DNA from: Xiphias gladius
Lineage: Eukaryota; Chordata; Actinopteri; Istiophoriformes; Xiphiidae
NCBI RefSeq assembly: GCF_016859285.1
Contig: NC_053404.1
Span: forward strand, 16,383,105 to 16,447,104
Reading direction: 5' to 3'
Length of the DNA: 64,000 bases
Both the position numbers and the translations under genes were made by a program. Shown in pieces: positions 43,632-57,300 of this stretch; the stretch's first letter is position 1, and each line of letters starts with the position of its first letter. The notes below the pieces were generated by a model. The model searched no databases and was not told the origin of the DNA. It worked only from the letters and a program-made list of their open reading frames with translations.

Positions 43632-45647
43632 ATGATTACAGGGCAGCTGAGCAAGCCGCTGCTCTCCCTGCGCAGCAACATGAGCGCGGCAGAACTCCGG
43701 GCGGATGACAAAGCGGCCACCCCAGACAGCGAGCTAAACGACGAGCCCCTGCTCCTGCCCTCTGACGCCACGGACAGAGAGGGCACTCCCAACAAGCTGT
43801 ACGGTAAGTCGGCTTACGCCTTCCGTCTGTCCCTTCCCCTTTGTAAAGCTGCTGGATGAGGTCTGTTTTAAGCAGCGGTGAGGTGAAACCTGGAGGCTTC
43901 CGGTGCTGGGACAGGTGTCAGCAGTGTCAGACAACAAACTAAGTTTAAGTGCAATGAGCACATCAATGTTTGGCTCTTTTAGTGCTTAGATACGTTATTG
44001 GGGAAATAGAATTATATGTCGTTTTTTGTGTGTTAAGATGTTTCATGTGCCTTCATATTTCAGATGTTCTTAGAAAAGCAGTTCATGTTTGCAAGGGACA
44101 GTCTGTGTCAGCTGAAAGTGTATTGACTTTACAAAGTGATGCAGTACATATTTATTGCACTGTCTTAAATACTATACTACTACTATACTATACTATACTA
44201 CTAATACTAACTACTAAGTAAGTATTAGTGGATCATGTTGATGCTCTCTTACTATGCATGACTGTCCTTTATCTAAAATCTTTCAAAAAGTTTAACTCAC
44301 CTGTAAAAATCAAATTTTACCTGTCAGGATATATTTTACCTCAAACCCACCTTCACAGCCCTGGTGGTGTTTGGTAATATTATGCTTTTATACCTTTTAT
44401 ATTTTTTATATTTCATCATACATGGAGAAAATTATATATTTGTTATTTAATGATGGAATTAATAGCAAACTAAGCAGATAAATTCAAACTTAATATTGAG
44501 TGAAATTAAAACCTCAACTTTACAGCAGATATTGTATTTATCTTCACCACATCCGATGTGATATTGTTTCTAGATTTTTGCAGAGGTTTCCCTTTTTATA
44601 GTCATTTATTTTCAGTTTATTCAGATATTTTTAATCTTTTGGTTTCTTCAGTTGCAAATGATCTTCAAGATTAACCAATTTCTATATCAGCATGCCTCAT
44701 TATTTTTGCAGTTATCTCATTAATTGAGTGTTCACACTCTATTTTGGTTTTGTCTAAATAAGTGTGTTATGTTTTTTTACTATGAGCTGTTTCAGTCATG
44801 AACTAATTCAATCACTGTGCTCCGTTATGAATCAATAAGCATAATGATATAAATTACATTATAAATTATAAATTAATTCAGATTATTTACTGTAATGAGA
44901 AAGGTAATGTAACCCTAAAGCCCCATCATTAGAGAAATTGTGTAATCATTAAAATTAGAAATAATTACAACCTGAATATATGTATTGATATCAAAATGTA
45001 ATGTCCAGTAACTGCAGCTTTAAGGCAATAGTTATTTTAGAGAGAGCTGAAAGATTTCAACTTGAATATATATATGTTATGTCAAGGAAATTATGTGCTC
45101 CCATCCTTAGCAATTATCTGTCCTCACATAACAAATTGTTTCTAAGACTTTGTTTTTAATTGCTTAATTTCAGTAGATGGTTCCTTATAGGAAACCATAC
45201 CAAATATTGTGCAAAACATATTTGAAGGACTTCTTATAAAGAGCTGATTCACTTAACATATTTTTATAATTGTACCTCTTGTTATTATTATATGTTTAAT
45301 TTTTTTATGTGGGTGCAAGGTGGCAAGTGACAAAAATCCTTCTCTAATGTCTTTAGATGTTGCTTTTGAATATTTATACAAACTATTGTGTCTCCTCCTC
45401 TTGTAAACATCTGTTTGTCTGTTTTTCCATTTCTGAAAGTTAAACTGTGTATGTTTGTGCACGTGCATACCTTAGTGTGTTTGTGTGTGAGAGATTTAGG
45501 TATGTAATTGATTTATTGCTGGTTATAAATTTATATTGCCATATTTATATTGCTATATTGCTATATTGCTATATTCGTTGTTTCTTATTATTTTAATAAG
45601 AGATGTTAGTGGAATATCAGTATGTATGAATCTCTGTCTGACCCTCT

Positions 45648-45732
<85 letters not shown>

Positions 45733-48700
45733 TTTTTTTCCTGGGAAGGGGCAGGGAATATAGTAAAGTGCCTGTGGACTGGGCTTGCCAAACATTTGTG
45801 AACGAAATAAAAAGCGAAGAAGAAGAATTTCGAGGAGGAATAGCCAAATATTACTGTCAAACCTAATCAGCGAGAGTTCAGCCATCTTTTAAATCCTTAT
45901 TTCATGAATAAATTGAGGCTAGAGGCTTCTAAACAAGGACTGGGTACTGCAGGATTTGTCTCAAAAGCGTTGCAATTTGGTTTAATAAGCATCAAGTCTA
46001 TCCCTCTTTCTTCCTTTCTGATCAATCTCTATCTGACTACTTTCCTGCTTCTCCTTTGCTCCTTTTTGCTTCTCTTTTTCTCTTGTGCATGTTCACGTAT
46101 GTGTTGGTAAATACTTGACTATTTATTTATATTTGAAGCTATTTTAGTTTCAAATAACTATTGCACCTTTATCAATGATAAATATGCAAGTAACCAATAA
46201 CTTCTTAAACATGTTGTTAAATTCTAGAACCATATAATAAAGGTTTTTTTTATTTCCATTTTGTGCTTAATGTTTGCTGATGGTCTGTTGTCATACTGCC
46301 TGAGCTGCTCCAGTGTAACTTGTGAATGTTTTGGGGGATGGTTTGTCCTTGCCCGATGGCACAGCTCACAGCGGCAGGTTTGGTTTGGGAACCGCTGCCC
46401 ACATGTCCCGTTAGAGAGAAAGGCAGGGACCGGTGAGGAGATGTGGCACAGTTGTGTCTTCTGCTTGGAGAGATAGGAAGGAGGAGTAAGTGAGAGAAGG
46501 TGGTTGAAAAAGAGGACTCAGCATTTCCTGTAATTCCTCCAGAATAAAAGGAAAGGTATGGTGATAGTGACACTTAATTTTTTTACTCGGTAATGATGGC
46601 TTTATTTAGTTTTGATATTTATTGAAGTTTGAGTAAACATTTTGCAGATTTTTACGCTTTTAACTGCAGTTGATGGATTATATCACCCTCTTTGAGTCAG
46701 ATGTATGAAGCCTCTCCAAAACCAATTGACCGTAACACATGTGGACATAAAGGTAAAAGCTAGGCCATGTAATTCAATTTCTGAAAAGCTGATATTTTGA
46801 ACATATGCATTTCCACACAATGAGAAGAAATGCATCTGAGGGTATTTGACCCTTTGAATAGCTAAACAGTTTACAAAGACAAACATTTTAGGCAATAATT
46901 ATAATCTTTTGGTTTTTTTACACTGGTTGGATTTGATATCATAGTTATTTGAGTCAAATTTGCTTGAATTTTTATTTGCAGTCAACTCTCACGTTTGCAG
47001 GAAGATTGTATTCAGTTTGCAAATTTCCCCATTCTTTTATCAACATGATTGCCACTGATATGAGAACAACCCTGAATCGAAAATTTAAACTAGGTCTTAC
47101 ATTATTTAGGCTTTTCCTTATGTGGTTCTGCACAGTGCAGAAACCACAGTGTTAAGATTTGTTCCCTTTACTTTTATTGTGGTGAAGAGCAAGAGATGAA
47201 GGTGTACTTTGGATTCCTGGGTTTCAGAAGAACAGTAATATGAGAACTTTGTTCCGTTTTATGTCTGTTATTTTGAAAAATCTCTGATAAAATGCTCCAG
47301 TCTCATGATTGACAGACATGGATATCACGTGCACAAAAAAAAGCACACACTAATAGTTTCAAGGAAATGTTCAGACTTAATTTACTCCCCTAGAGTTCAA
47401 GTATTACTACTGTATATCTATCATGTAGACAAAAAAACCTACTCTTAAATGCATTTAGAATAGTTTTATATAACACACAGACACAGGTATACACAGTGTT
47501 TTCATAACACAGCTACTTGAAAGTTTTTTGACTCTTGATTAAAACACTTGTGAGAATAGTTTGTTAGTCTGCTGCTGAAGTATAGACTTCCTGAAAGACG
47601 TTTTTTGATTGAAAAGTTGTAAAATGTCTCTTGTCACTGGGGATTTTTTTGACAATAAGTGTGACAAATGTGCCTGAGAGTATTTTCTGGCACATTTACA
47701 TCACAGTATATACACATGTTAGACTGACAATATGGAATAGTTTTGAATCATCATTGCAGAAAATTTTCTCTCTCACTTTTTGACTGTTGACATTGCTGCA
47801 TGTCTACTTTGAGCTGCGATTACATGCGCCATATATGTGTTTTCATATTAATGAGCCTACAAACAATTTTCATCGCTATAGATTTGATGTATGATCATAG
47901 TATTAGTGCTTTAATACTTTGTATGAGTTTGTGCGAGTGTGAGAGGTCGGTGGGAGACAGTGACAGTGGCAGTAATGTTTGTCCACAGTAAATTGTCCAC
48001 CATCTACACCCACCACATGCTTACTGCAGTGGTGAAAGGATTGTTCTCTTAAAAGCTTGCCTGTGCAAATACTCTTCCACTTCAGCTAACAGGGGCTACG
48101 AGGCGCCACAAACATCCTGCCACCTTGTTTTTATTCCAAGTAGAAGTGGACATTAGGTGGGAATGCTGTGTTAGTAGGGCAAGCAATTTTTTTTTTTTTT
48201 AGCGGACGAGATGGTGTTGGAAGCGTACAGTGTCTGTCTTCTCTTCTCAAGCAAATCTCCCCCTTCCGGACATCAACAGACAAGATAATAAGACACTCAG
48301 AGCACAATTCCGTATTATATTCAGCAACCAAAGGCTCATCTCTTGTCAGTTTGCATTTACTCTTCCAAGGATGTGACGCTTCTATCATCATCCTGTCAAA
48401 GAAAGCCCGGCTGGAAAGACAGGAGCGCTCATTTTGTACACTTACTGTCTACATGAAATGGTCTGCACTTATATAGATCCTGCCAAAATGGTGGAACATT
48501 TTTTCAAAGGTCACCCAGAGACCCCCCTCCCCAAAAAAGCAAAATGAATCTGTCATTAATTCCTGCTATTGGCGGTCATTCACAACAAAAAGTCCACCCA
48601 ATATGCCACATTTGCTGCAATGCTGTACCCTGGCTTTATTTTTTTAGAAGCTTACTAGGCTTCAATTACTCTCTGATTGTACACTGGAGTAGTGAAATGA

Positions 48701-51005
48701 ATTTGATCTGGACAATTCAACATGTCATCCACACAGGACAGTGTTATTTTGAAGAGCACTTAAACTTGCATCATCAGAAAAGTTGCAGTACATCTCTTTG
48801 AATGTAAGTTTGAACAATTTTCAGTCAGTCTTTTTTTTTGTGTTTTTTTTGTGTTTTTGTTTTTTTTGTGGGTGCATATCATTGATTTTGAGTTTAAACA
48901 TGATGTGTCCTAATTTCATAATTCCACTTGGGTTTATATCCAGCAGTAGGCTTATAATATCAGTTTGCATACTAAATTGATTTCTGAGTATTGTGTTGAT
49001 GGAGAGTATTGTTTCATAACGCAGAGCACATGAGAAAAGACAGGACACGTTTTACGTTGACATTAGCCTTCCAAAACCACAGTCTGACTTTGATTGACTT
49101 GGTTTGATTTCACAACCATCTTCACTCATTTTTTCTTGGTACAAAATGGTGAAACACGCTACTTTCTTGTATTCTAACTTACTTTGTGCATACTTAATAT
49201 TTTTACTATATAGTGTACATATGGGACAAAACTACTGTCTTTCGTGTAGAATTCTCCTTTGCACTGCTTTCCACTGCAAATTCATACACACATGTAGACA
49301 CACAAAGACGCACGCACACACATTGCTGGAGGCACAAGTTCTTATTATTTTTGTGTAATCAGCTTAGTGAGCAGGATGCATGGTGGGATAGGCTGCTTGC
49401 TGATGCAAAGAGCCTCATAATGTTGTGCGGTGAGGTTAAGTAATAAAATGGCGCAAACCCAGTGCTGAATGGGCCACGCTGAGTAAATAAGAGTGGATAA
49501 AGGAGACTGAGGGGGAACAGGTCTCTCCGCAGGAGGTAGATCTCATTATAGGGATTTCTGCTGTCTGCGAAAACTTGAAAACAAGCTTAATGGATGCCTA
49601 TAAAGCAGGTGTAATACATTTGCTAATGTGCCCGCAGTGGCCATGGCTACAGCATCACGATCACCATATTGCATGAAGGACAGGGAGCAAGGATGAGCAC
49701 AAGGCAGACTCCTTGTTTTCAATGCAAACAGCAGGAAAGGTCATCAGGTTTCACAGATGCTTGGTTATGCAGAAATGACTTTGAGCAACACATAGAACTT
49801 CAAAATAATGGAGAATATAATTCTCCCCATTGATTTTGTATTTAAAGTTAAAAAGATTATTGCCTTGACTAGAAGGTATTCCAAAGAAAAGCGCATGCAA
49901 GTTATGTAGGTGGACAGCTGTGGAGAAAATAAATTGAATTTCAATATACATTTATTTTAGTTATACACTTCCTTTAAGTTGCGGAAATCATTTTCAGAAA
50001 AAAAAAAAAAACTTACATTTTGTGTAGTATACGCTCCATAACCAATATCAATAAGCCTTTCATGTAGAGCTAACAAAGAGGCATCACATCTCCTGGCACG
50101 GACACGCATGGTGTTGTTGAGATGTAATTGAAGCTGCAAGGGTCACATTTTTGGAATAGAAATTACAGTCTTGTCTTTGACTTGTGTGGCGTGAACCAGA
50201 GATGCATCCCACAGCCCTTGTGTCCTTCACAAGCCTTTATTATTTATAACGCTCGCTCTTTGAGCAATGACCAGTACTAATGCATAACCTTCTGTCCTTC
50301 TGGCTGATTCGCTTCCTTTGAAACCAAAGATTGAGGCAGGAGAAGTGGGTGTATGTTGGATGAGGCAGAGGTATGGGCGGGCGGAGGGAGGGAGCTACTA
50401 TAGGGCAGTGGAGATCCAGGCTATCGAGAAGTTATTATGTTTTTTCCCTTTATATCTGAGGATGTGGAATAACACTGTGATGCTTCTTTTCTCCAGAATA
50501 GAGTTATGGCCTTCAAAGCAATACTATTTCCTGACGTCCTTCCTTCTACTATTTGTCTGCTCCACCAGAAAAATGTGCTGGGAGGGGTAGGGTGGGGTGG
50601 CGTGTCTTTTAGCTACATGATTATTTGCTTGTTTCCACCTGTACCCACTCAGTTCTGTAAACATCACCACAACAGGGGCATACAGTATCATATACTGGAC
50701 TTTTTCCAGATAAACTCATTTCTAGATAAAGTCCATTTAGCTCAGGTTTCAGTGGAGTTAAGATATACTCATGTGCCGCCTGTATCACCTGATGTTATCC
50801 TATAGTGATTGAGCCTGTGCTCCAGCGCTGCTGTGATCCATTGTTATTATACCTCTATGACAGAAGGATTGGGTGAGGAGGGGGGAGGAGAAGAGGCTTT
50901 GAGGGGCAAGGGGTAGAAAGTGGGACATAGGCAGCATTAGTGCCAGATAGCCTGGGGGGCCCAGGGTGATGTGTCAGGCATGACATGTGGGTGTCTAGCC
51001 CCACA

Positions 51006-51046
<41 letters not shown>

Positions 51047-54000
51047 ACAAACACACAAACACACAAACACACACACATAAACATACACGCTGTGTGCTGG
51101 ACTGCCCTCACACCCCACTGGCTACTTTTAAATGTCCAGCAGTAGACCAGATGCAATACAGAATGGACAAAAAATGCTGTCCGCTGATGGATGCTGCTTT
51201 TAACATGATTACAGTTTGAAGATGCAGATCTTCTTCATTCTATAAAATGACGGGAAATAGTGAAAAATGCCCACAACAACTTCCCAGAACCTAAGGTGGT
51301 ATTTTTAAATTGCTAGTTTTGTTGAACCAACAGTAGTCCTAAACTAGAAATAATATTAGATTCATGATGTTTTAAAACAGAGAAAAGCAGCAGATACTAA
51401 CATTTGAGAGGCTGGAACCTGAGAATGTTTTACATTTTTACTTTGATTAATGACTTAAATAGTTAATTGTAATTCAAAACTGTTGTTAGGTAATTTTCCG
51501 TCAATTGGCTGTTGAAGTAATTAACTATAACTATGGATTTTGTGCAATTTGAATTTGTCCTTCTTTCTTCTCTTGAAGTCATAAGTAGTTCTGCGGCTAA
51601 TCATATCATTGTCATTATGTGTTAATCTGTCGATGATTTTTTATATTAATTATTTCATGGTTTGCTCTATAAAATGTCAGAAAAATATGGAAAATGTCCA
51701 TCATCATTTCCCTTAGCCACAGGCTCAAATTTCTTTACAGAAACATAATATATTTACATAATATGATATAAAACGGAGAAAAGCTGAAAGACATAAAAGC
51801 TGTACCCAGAAAATAAACTTAATTGGATAATAATTAATATTAATCATTTTTTCATTCACAAATTTTTTCAGGTTTAAATGCAGTCAAAGTAGAGAGGTAT
51901 GACACAGAGTGACAGGAACCCTGTTTCAGCACAGGGTTGAAGGCTGCAGGCAGCAGAATCCTATTTACAGCAAATATCATTTAGGTAATTCAGGAGGAGG
52001 AGCAATAGTGAAGCAAGCATCTCCTAAAAGGCTTACAGCTCTCTAAAGCTAGTCTTCATTTCAGCGTTGCGCCTTCGCTGATGGCTATAAAAGGATGAAG
52101 AATAATTTGGATTGTTATTTGCCTCTTTCAACCCTGGGCTAATCAGGTTGACATTGCTTTGGGACTGAGGAGGACGCTCCATAACAGATGTGCTCATGTC
52201 CAAAGTGTCCCAAGTCCCCCATGAGGTTGCAACACAACAGCCCTCTTCTCTCCTCCCTTCTCCTCCTCCTCTATTCCCCTTCCCTTCTCCATCATCCTCT
52301 CTCCATCACACTGTCTCTCCTTGTTGACCTTTGAAATGGGCATTGCCTCTTCGCACCAATTTACCTCCCTCTGGTCCCCTCTTGTGCTTGTGCTGCTTCC
52401 ATCTCCACTCCAGCATCAAGGGAGAGACAGGTAAGAGCTGGAGAGCAGAGCACTCTCATGTCAAAGAGCCTTTTGGTGAAGACCTGTGGCCACAAGTGTA
52501 GCACAGGGGCCGTTACTTTTTTTAAGCATCGTCTGCATGCAGACTCCCCATCCATTCATCAGAAACTGGGGGCTCACTTATGAAGTTTACTATTTTCTGT
52601 TGTTTACATTTTAAACCTTTCTGTGGAGACATCTGTTACTACATCACATCCATTTCCTCTCTGCCTGTCCTTCTTCTTCTTCTGCCCCCCCCCCCCCCCC
52701 AATGGCTTAACAATGGCCTCAGAAATAGTCACAGAACTGCTGAGGTGTAAAATCCTTTCTATTCTGCACACTCGAGAAAACCACCTCCTATGTAATTCCT
52801 TAACTCCATAATTCCACTTTGTGCCAGAATAATGAATGACGGAGTTTTTTTTTTTCTCCCCCGTAAGGTCTACATCCTTGAGCAACGAGTATTCAGGCTT
52901 TAATGTTCGAGGCCTGGAGAGATTGCCGTGTCCTCTTCTCCCTCTTGCCCCTGCTCTGGGCTCTTAATTAAGGAAATGACAGCTCTCCTAGCAGCAGCAG
53001 TAGCCATAATGTAGCTAATAGTGTTACAGGCAGCCACTCAGAAGTCAGTCTCTGGTGATTTTCTATCCACAGAAACACTATTGACCTATCCCTAGCAGCT
53101 TCTCCACCTCAGCCTCTAAACAGAGTATTACTTCCCCGCCGGTCCAGAGGGAGCCATCTGACTAAGAGCACCTGAAGTTATTGGCAGCATATTATGCCCT
53201 GTGTTATTGTTGAGGGCTTTGGTAAGAGTAATGAAACACTGAGCTAAATCACTGGTGATTTTGGCTCTCTTGCATTCTACAAGGAGTTAAGTAAAACACT
53301 TTAAAGCTCACACTGCATGTTATAGGCTGCGTTGCTCTATAATGCACTCTGCCTTGTTTGTAACATTACTTCTTGGACTTTATTCCAGGCCGCTTTAGAT
53401 AGAAAAATGAAAGTGAAATGATCTGTCGCACTACATTTCTTTCTCTCTCAGCGCTCTCTGCTCTCTCTGCAATGCCACATCAACTTTTCAAGTGGTATTA
53501 ACAAAATCAATGGTCAAACATTCTGGGACAATTGGTTGCGTATTGATGGAATTAAACCTTGTGTATGATGCGGCTCGCCGTTTATCTCGGCCCATCCTTT
53601 TTGCTCCAATAGCCCACAGATCCCTGTCCAACATAAACGCTCTGAATCAACAACACAATGCATATTTGGTAATGAAAATCATATTATTGTTTTGCACTTT
53701 TTTGCACTGTAATTACCACAACTGCAGTAATTCCACTCAGATTAAGAATTGATGTAATAAATTTATAATCTTCAGTCTTTTTAAATGTGAAATTATTTTC
53801 CAGGGATTAGATGTCAGGGGCAAAATGATTGACAACATCTTAATAGCTAACACGTGCATTCAGCCAGACATTTTCAAAAGGACCATTATAAAAATGGCGG
53901 TTGGCTGTTCATTCTGTATAGCGTGAATCGTTACCAGGCCTCTCTTGTACATTTGACAACTTACATAATGCATTTCCACTAAAATAGCTTAAGTGTTAAA

Positions 54001-54270
54001 GCTTCTTTTATGGGCAAAAATTGATTCACAAATGCACTGAGGCGAAAGCTAACATGAACACAAAGCTTTCAATAACACCCATTTTATTCAGACTGTCAAT
54101 GTATGAAGCTGTTAGATTAGACAAGGTGGAATGCTGATTGCTTTATGAAATCCAGGCTAATTGTTTTGTGGTGTAGCCCTTGGGGCACCCTGCATTAAGA
54201 CAGTCAAATAAATACAGCTCTTTGCCCACCCACCCACTACCCCTCCCGCCCCCCAAACACACTTACACTG

Positions 54271-54317
<47 letters not shown>

Positions 54318-57300
54318 AAGCCCTCTGCCCTGTGTGGCATTGAAAGTCGCTCTCCAGTGGCCACTTTGGTGATCAATGAAAGAGAATTTATATAGTGGTG
54401 GATATCGGCAATATTTCCATGACATAAGTCACATCAAATCGCACCCTGTTTCCTGTGATAAATATGATTGTTTTGCTTACATAAAAAAAGTAATCTTACT
54501 GTCACTAATCATGTCACTGTCAGTGGGACTTTGGAGTTAATTAAGAATTGTTCCATGTAATTAGGATCATCCTCTTACTTTAAGGAAGGGCCATGAAAAA
54601 CATAATTACATATGTACATTTAAGGGCTAAAGTGGGTTTTTGTTATTCAGAATGAAGATGTGATTTAATGGCTCTAGTGCTGTTACAACAGCAATTAAAT
54701 TGCTTAAAAAGGAGATGAAGCCTGAATGTCCTAGATAAATTTAAAGCTATGTTGAATGTGCGTCACCTGTTCTTTCATCCATTTGGCCTCTGCTTTCATC
54801 TCTCCTCACATCAATACAGCCATTCATTCCATTTTATCCATCGTGTGACCTGGGTATAATCAAGAAATCAAAGGAATATCTTTTTAGCACAGGTTTGATC
54901 CAGATATTTTCTCTCTCTCTTTTTTTTTTTCCCTGTGTACAGTCCTAATCTCCATCTGGAAATCCATTTAAGAATCATTCACATTGGATAAGTAGATTTT
55001 TTAAAGAAAAGAAAAGCAAAACATGTACAAAGATTTTAGTAATAAAAAAGAATTGAAGATTGACTCTCTCGGTATTTCTCCTGTCAGCTATTTAATTTAG
55101 TTAAAGAAATTACACAAATCCTTTGGGAGAAGATGTGCATGTGTATTTATTTATTATTGATTTTTTCCCCTGCGATAAACGTGTTAACGTTGGAGATATT
55201 TGCAAGGAGATGAAGCTTTCTAAGTTATTTTGAAATGCTGCAATAAAAGGCATCAAGGAATCGTTATTCGTCAAGTCTCCCACACTGCTTATCAGATAGA
55301 ATACATTATTCACAACCAATATCTTAACTAGAGTCATGAGCCATACTGTTTGGAGCTCATTGACAATGTTATAAAGTCTCATTCCTTCATTGTAGTCGAG
55401 AAGTTAATTTAGCTAATTAACTTTGTTATGATGATAACTGGATAATTCACTGGAATAAAAGTTGCTCAGTTGCATTGCTGGGTTTATTATTGTTATCACA
55501 GTGTGGCACCTGCATCCAGAAAATTGACTTTGAGATGGTGGGAAAGTTTGAGTTGCTGTAAATGAAAATCAGACCATTTCAACTCTGGAGTAAAGAAATT
55601 ACTTTAATTTGTTAACACCCAAAGTCTGAATTAACTGCTTAGAGACTATATCTCTTATGAAATCCAGTAAAATAATTTGCAGCCTCATAATATGCACTTT
55701 CCAGTTTTCCAAATAAATAGGAAACTATATTAGATTATGATGATATAATACTTTATTTGTAGCTTTATATTGTCACAAAGTCTTTCCTGTATGTTCAGAT
55801 TGTTCTTCCAGAAACTGAGTGCACAGGGCGGGGCTGTGCACAACGTGATCCGTAATGGGTGAAATAATTGTTGAAAAGAGACTGGCTTGTCAAAATATCC
55901 ACTGCGTTGCGAGGCTGATAAGCGAGAGGATGTGGACCTCCATCGAGAAGCAGGGCCAGCCAGTCAGAGGTAGAAACCAGCTAAAAAAGCAAGCTTCCCC
56001 TTGGGCTTTCACATCAACCATCAAATGCTTGAGGTTCATTTGTTAGGTCATGCCATTCACCAATTATTTGGATTTTATGTAAAGATGAAATGATTTTAGT
56101 TGGCGGAGAAGAGTTTAAAATGTAATGCATAAATATACTTGACAGGCAATGAGATCTTGCTGGCGAAGCTATTCAATAGTACATTTTGTATGAAGCCTTC
56201 ATAAAAGGACTCAAAAAAACCACTGCATGCCCTGTCTGTTTAACAAAAAAAAAACCCTATTCATCCATGAATGAAAAGACACAGTACATTAGGGCTTTAT
56301 TCTTCATTTAAAAGCTGTGATATTCCATTTAAGAAAGTCGATCTCATAGTGGAAATGTGATTACATTTTTTTAAATTCATTGCCAACATTCTGTAGTTAA
56401 CGAGGTTGTGTAGCCTTCAAACGCATCCACATGGTTAGCTCGACTTGATGTACAAAATCCACTTTATTCAAGGTAAAAGCTGTTTTATGAAAGTACATTT
56501 TGAAAGGTGTGTTATTACATTTTTGTCAGAAGTTCGTATCATATATTCGAAGAGGTTTATAAAAACAGATGGTACATGTGCTTTTTGTAAATTGATTGTA
56601 TTGATGTTTTTTTTTTAAATATGCATATTTTACCTGTAATTGGATTAACAACTAGGAGTAATAGGACTGTAAGGTGCACATCTCTACTTGAACCAAACCT
56701 TTTAATCCCTAGTTTCAAATAGTAGAAGTTTGCTCAACAAAATTTGCTTCATTCACCACATTTTGTGTAGTTCCTCAATTGTTCTACGATACATTTCTAC
56801 ACTCATTTACTTTAGATGTCAGTTTTCATAATATTAATGTGTATATATATATAATAATGTGTTTTAATGTATAATTTCACAATAATGAAGACACACATCT
56901 CAGTCTGTGTTTTACACTGTGGCATAACAAGAATCATGCAAATTATTAATGAAATAATTGGACTTCTAAAGCCCCTGAAAACTTGGTTTCAAATCTCTAT
57001 GACATGACCTCTTTTTGACTATATAAGCAACAATCAAAGTTAAAGTCAAAAAGACCCCCCCCCCAACCTCACAAAAAAACAAACAAAAACATGCTAATCC
57101 ACTTCGACAGTGGCCTTGCAATACAAGCAAACCACCAAATCCACCTGATTGGTGCATGGAGGTCGATGACATCATGTTTTTCCGAATGAGGCCCAGCATG
57201 CTACAAACAAGTGAGACGAGCACTGACAAAAGCAATCACTTAATCGCTTGATAAAGAAGCCTCCGAATAAAAAGTTTTAATACCCTAGAACCCTGCATGA

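Noticed and set aside
43367..43795. A 142-codon minus-strand frame over POU6F2 exon 1
   Set aside because: Antisense to a recognised coding exon and a GA-rich tract; no independent support.
45553..45885. His-Thr and Cys-Val repeat frames
   Set aside because: Translation of the (TG)39 microsatellite.
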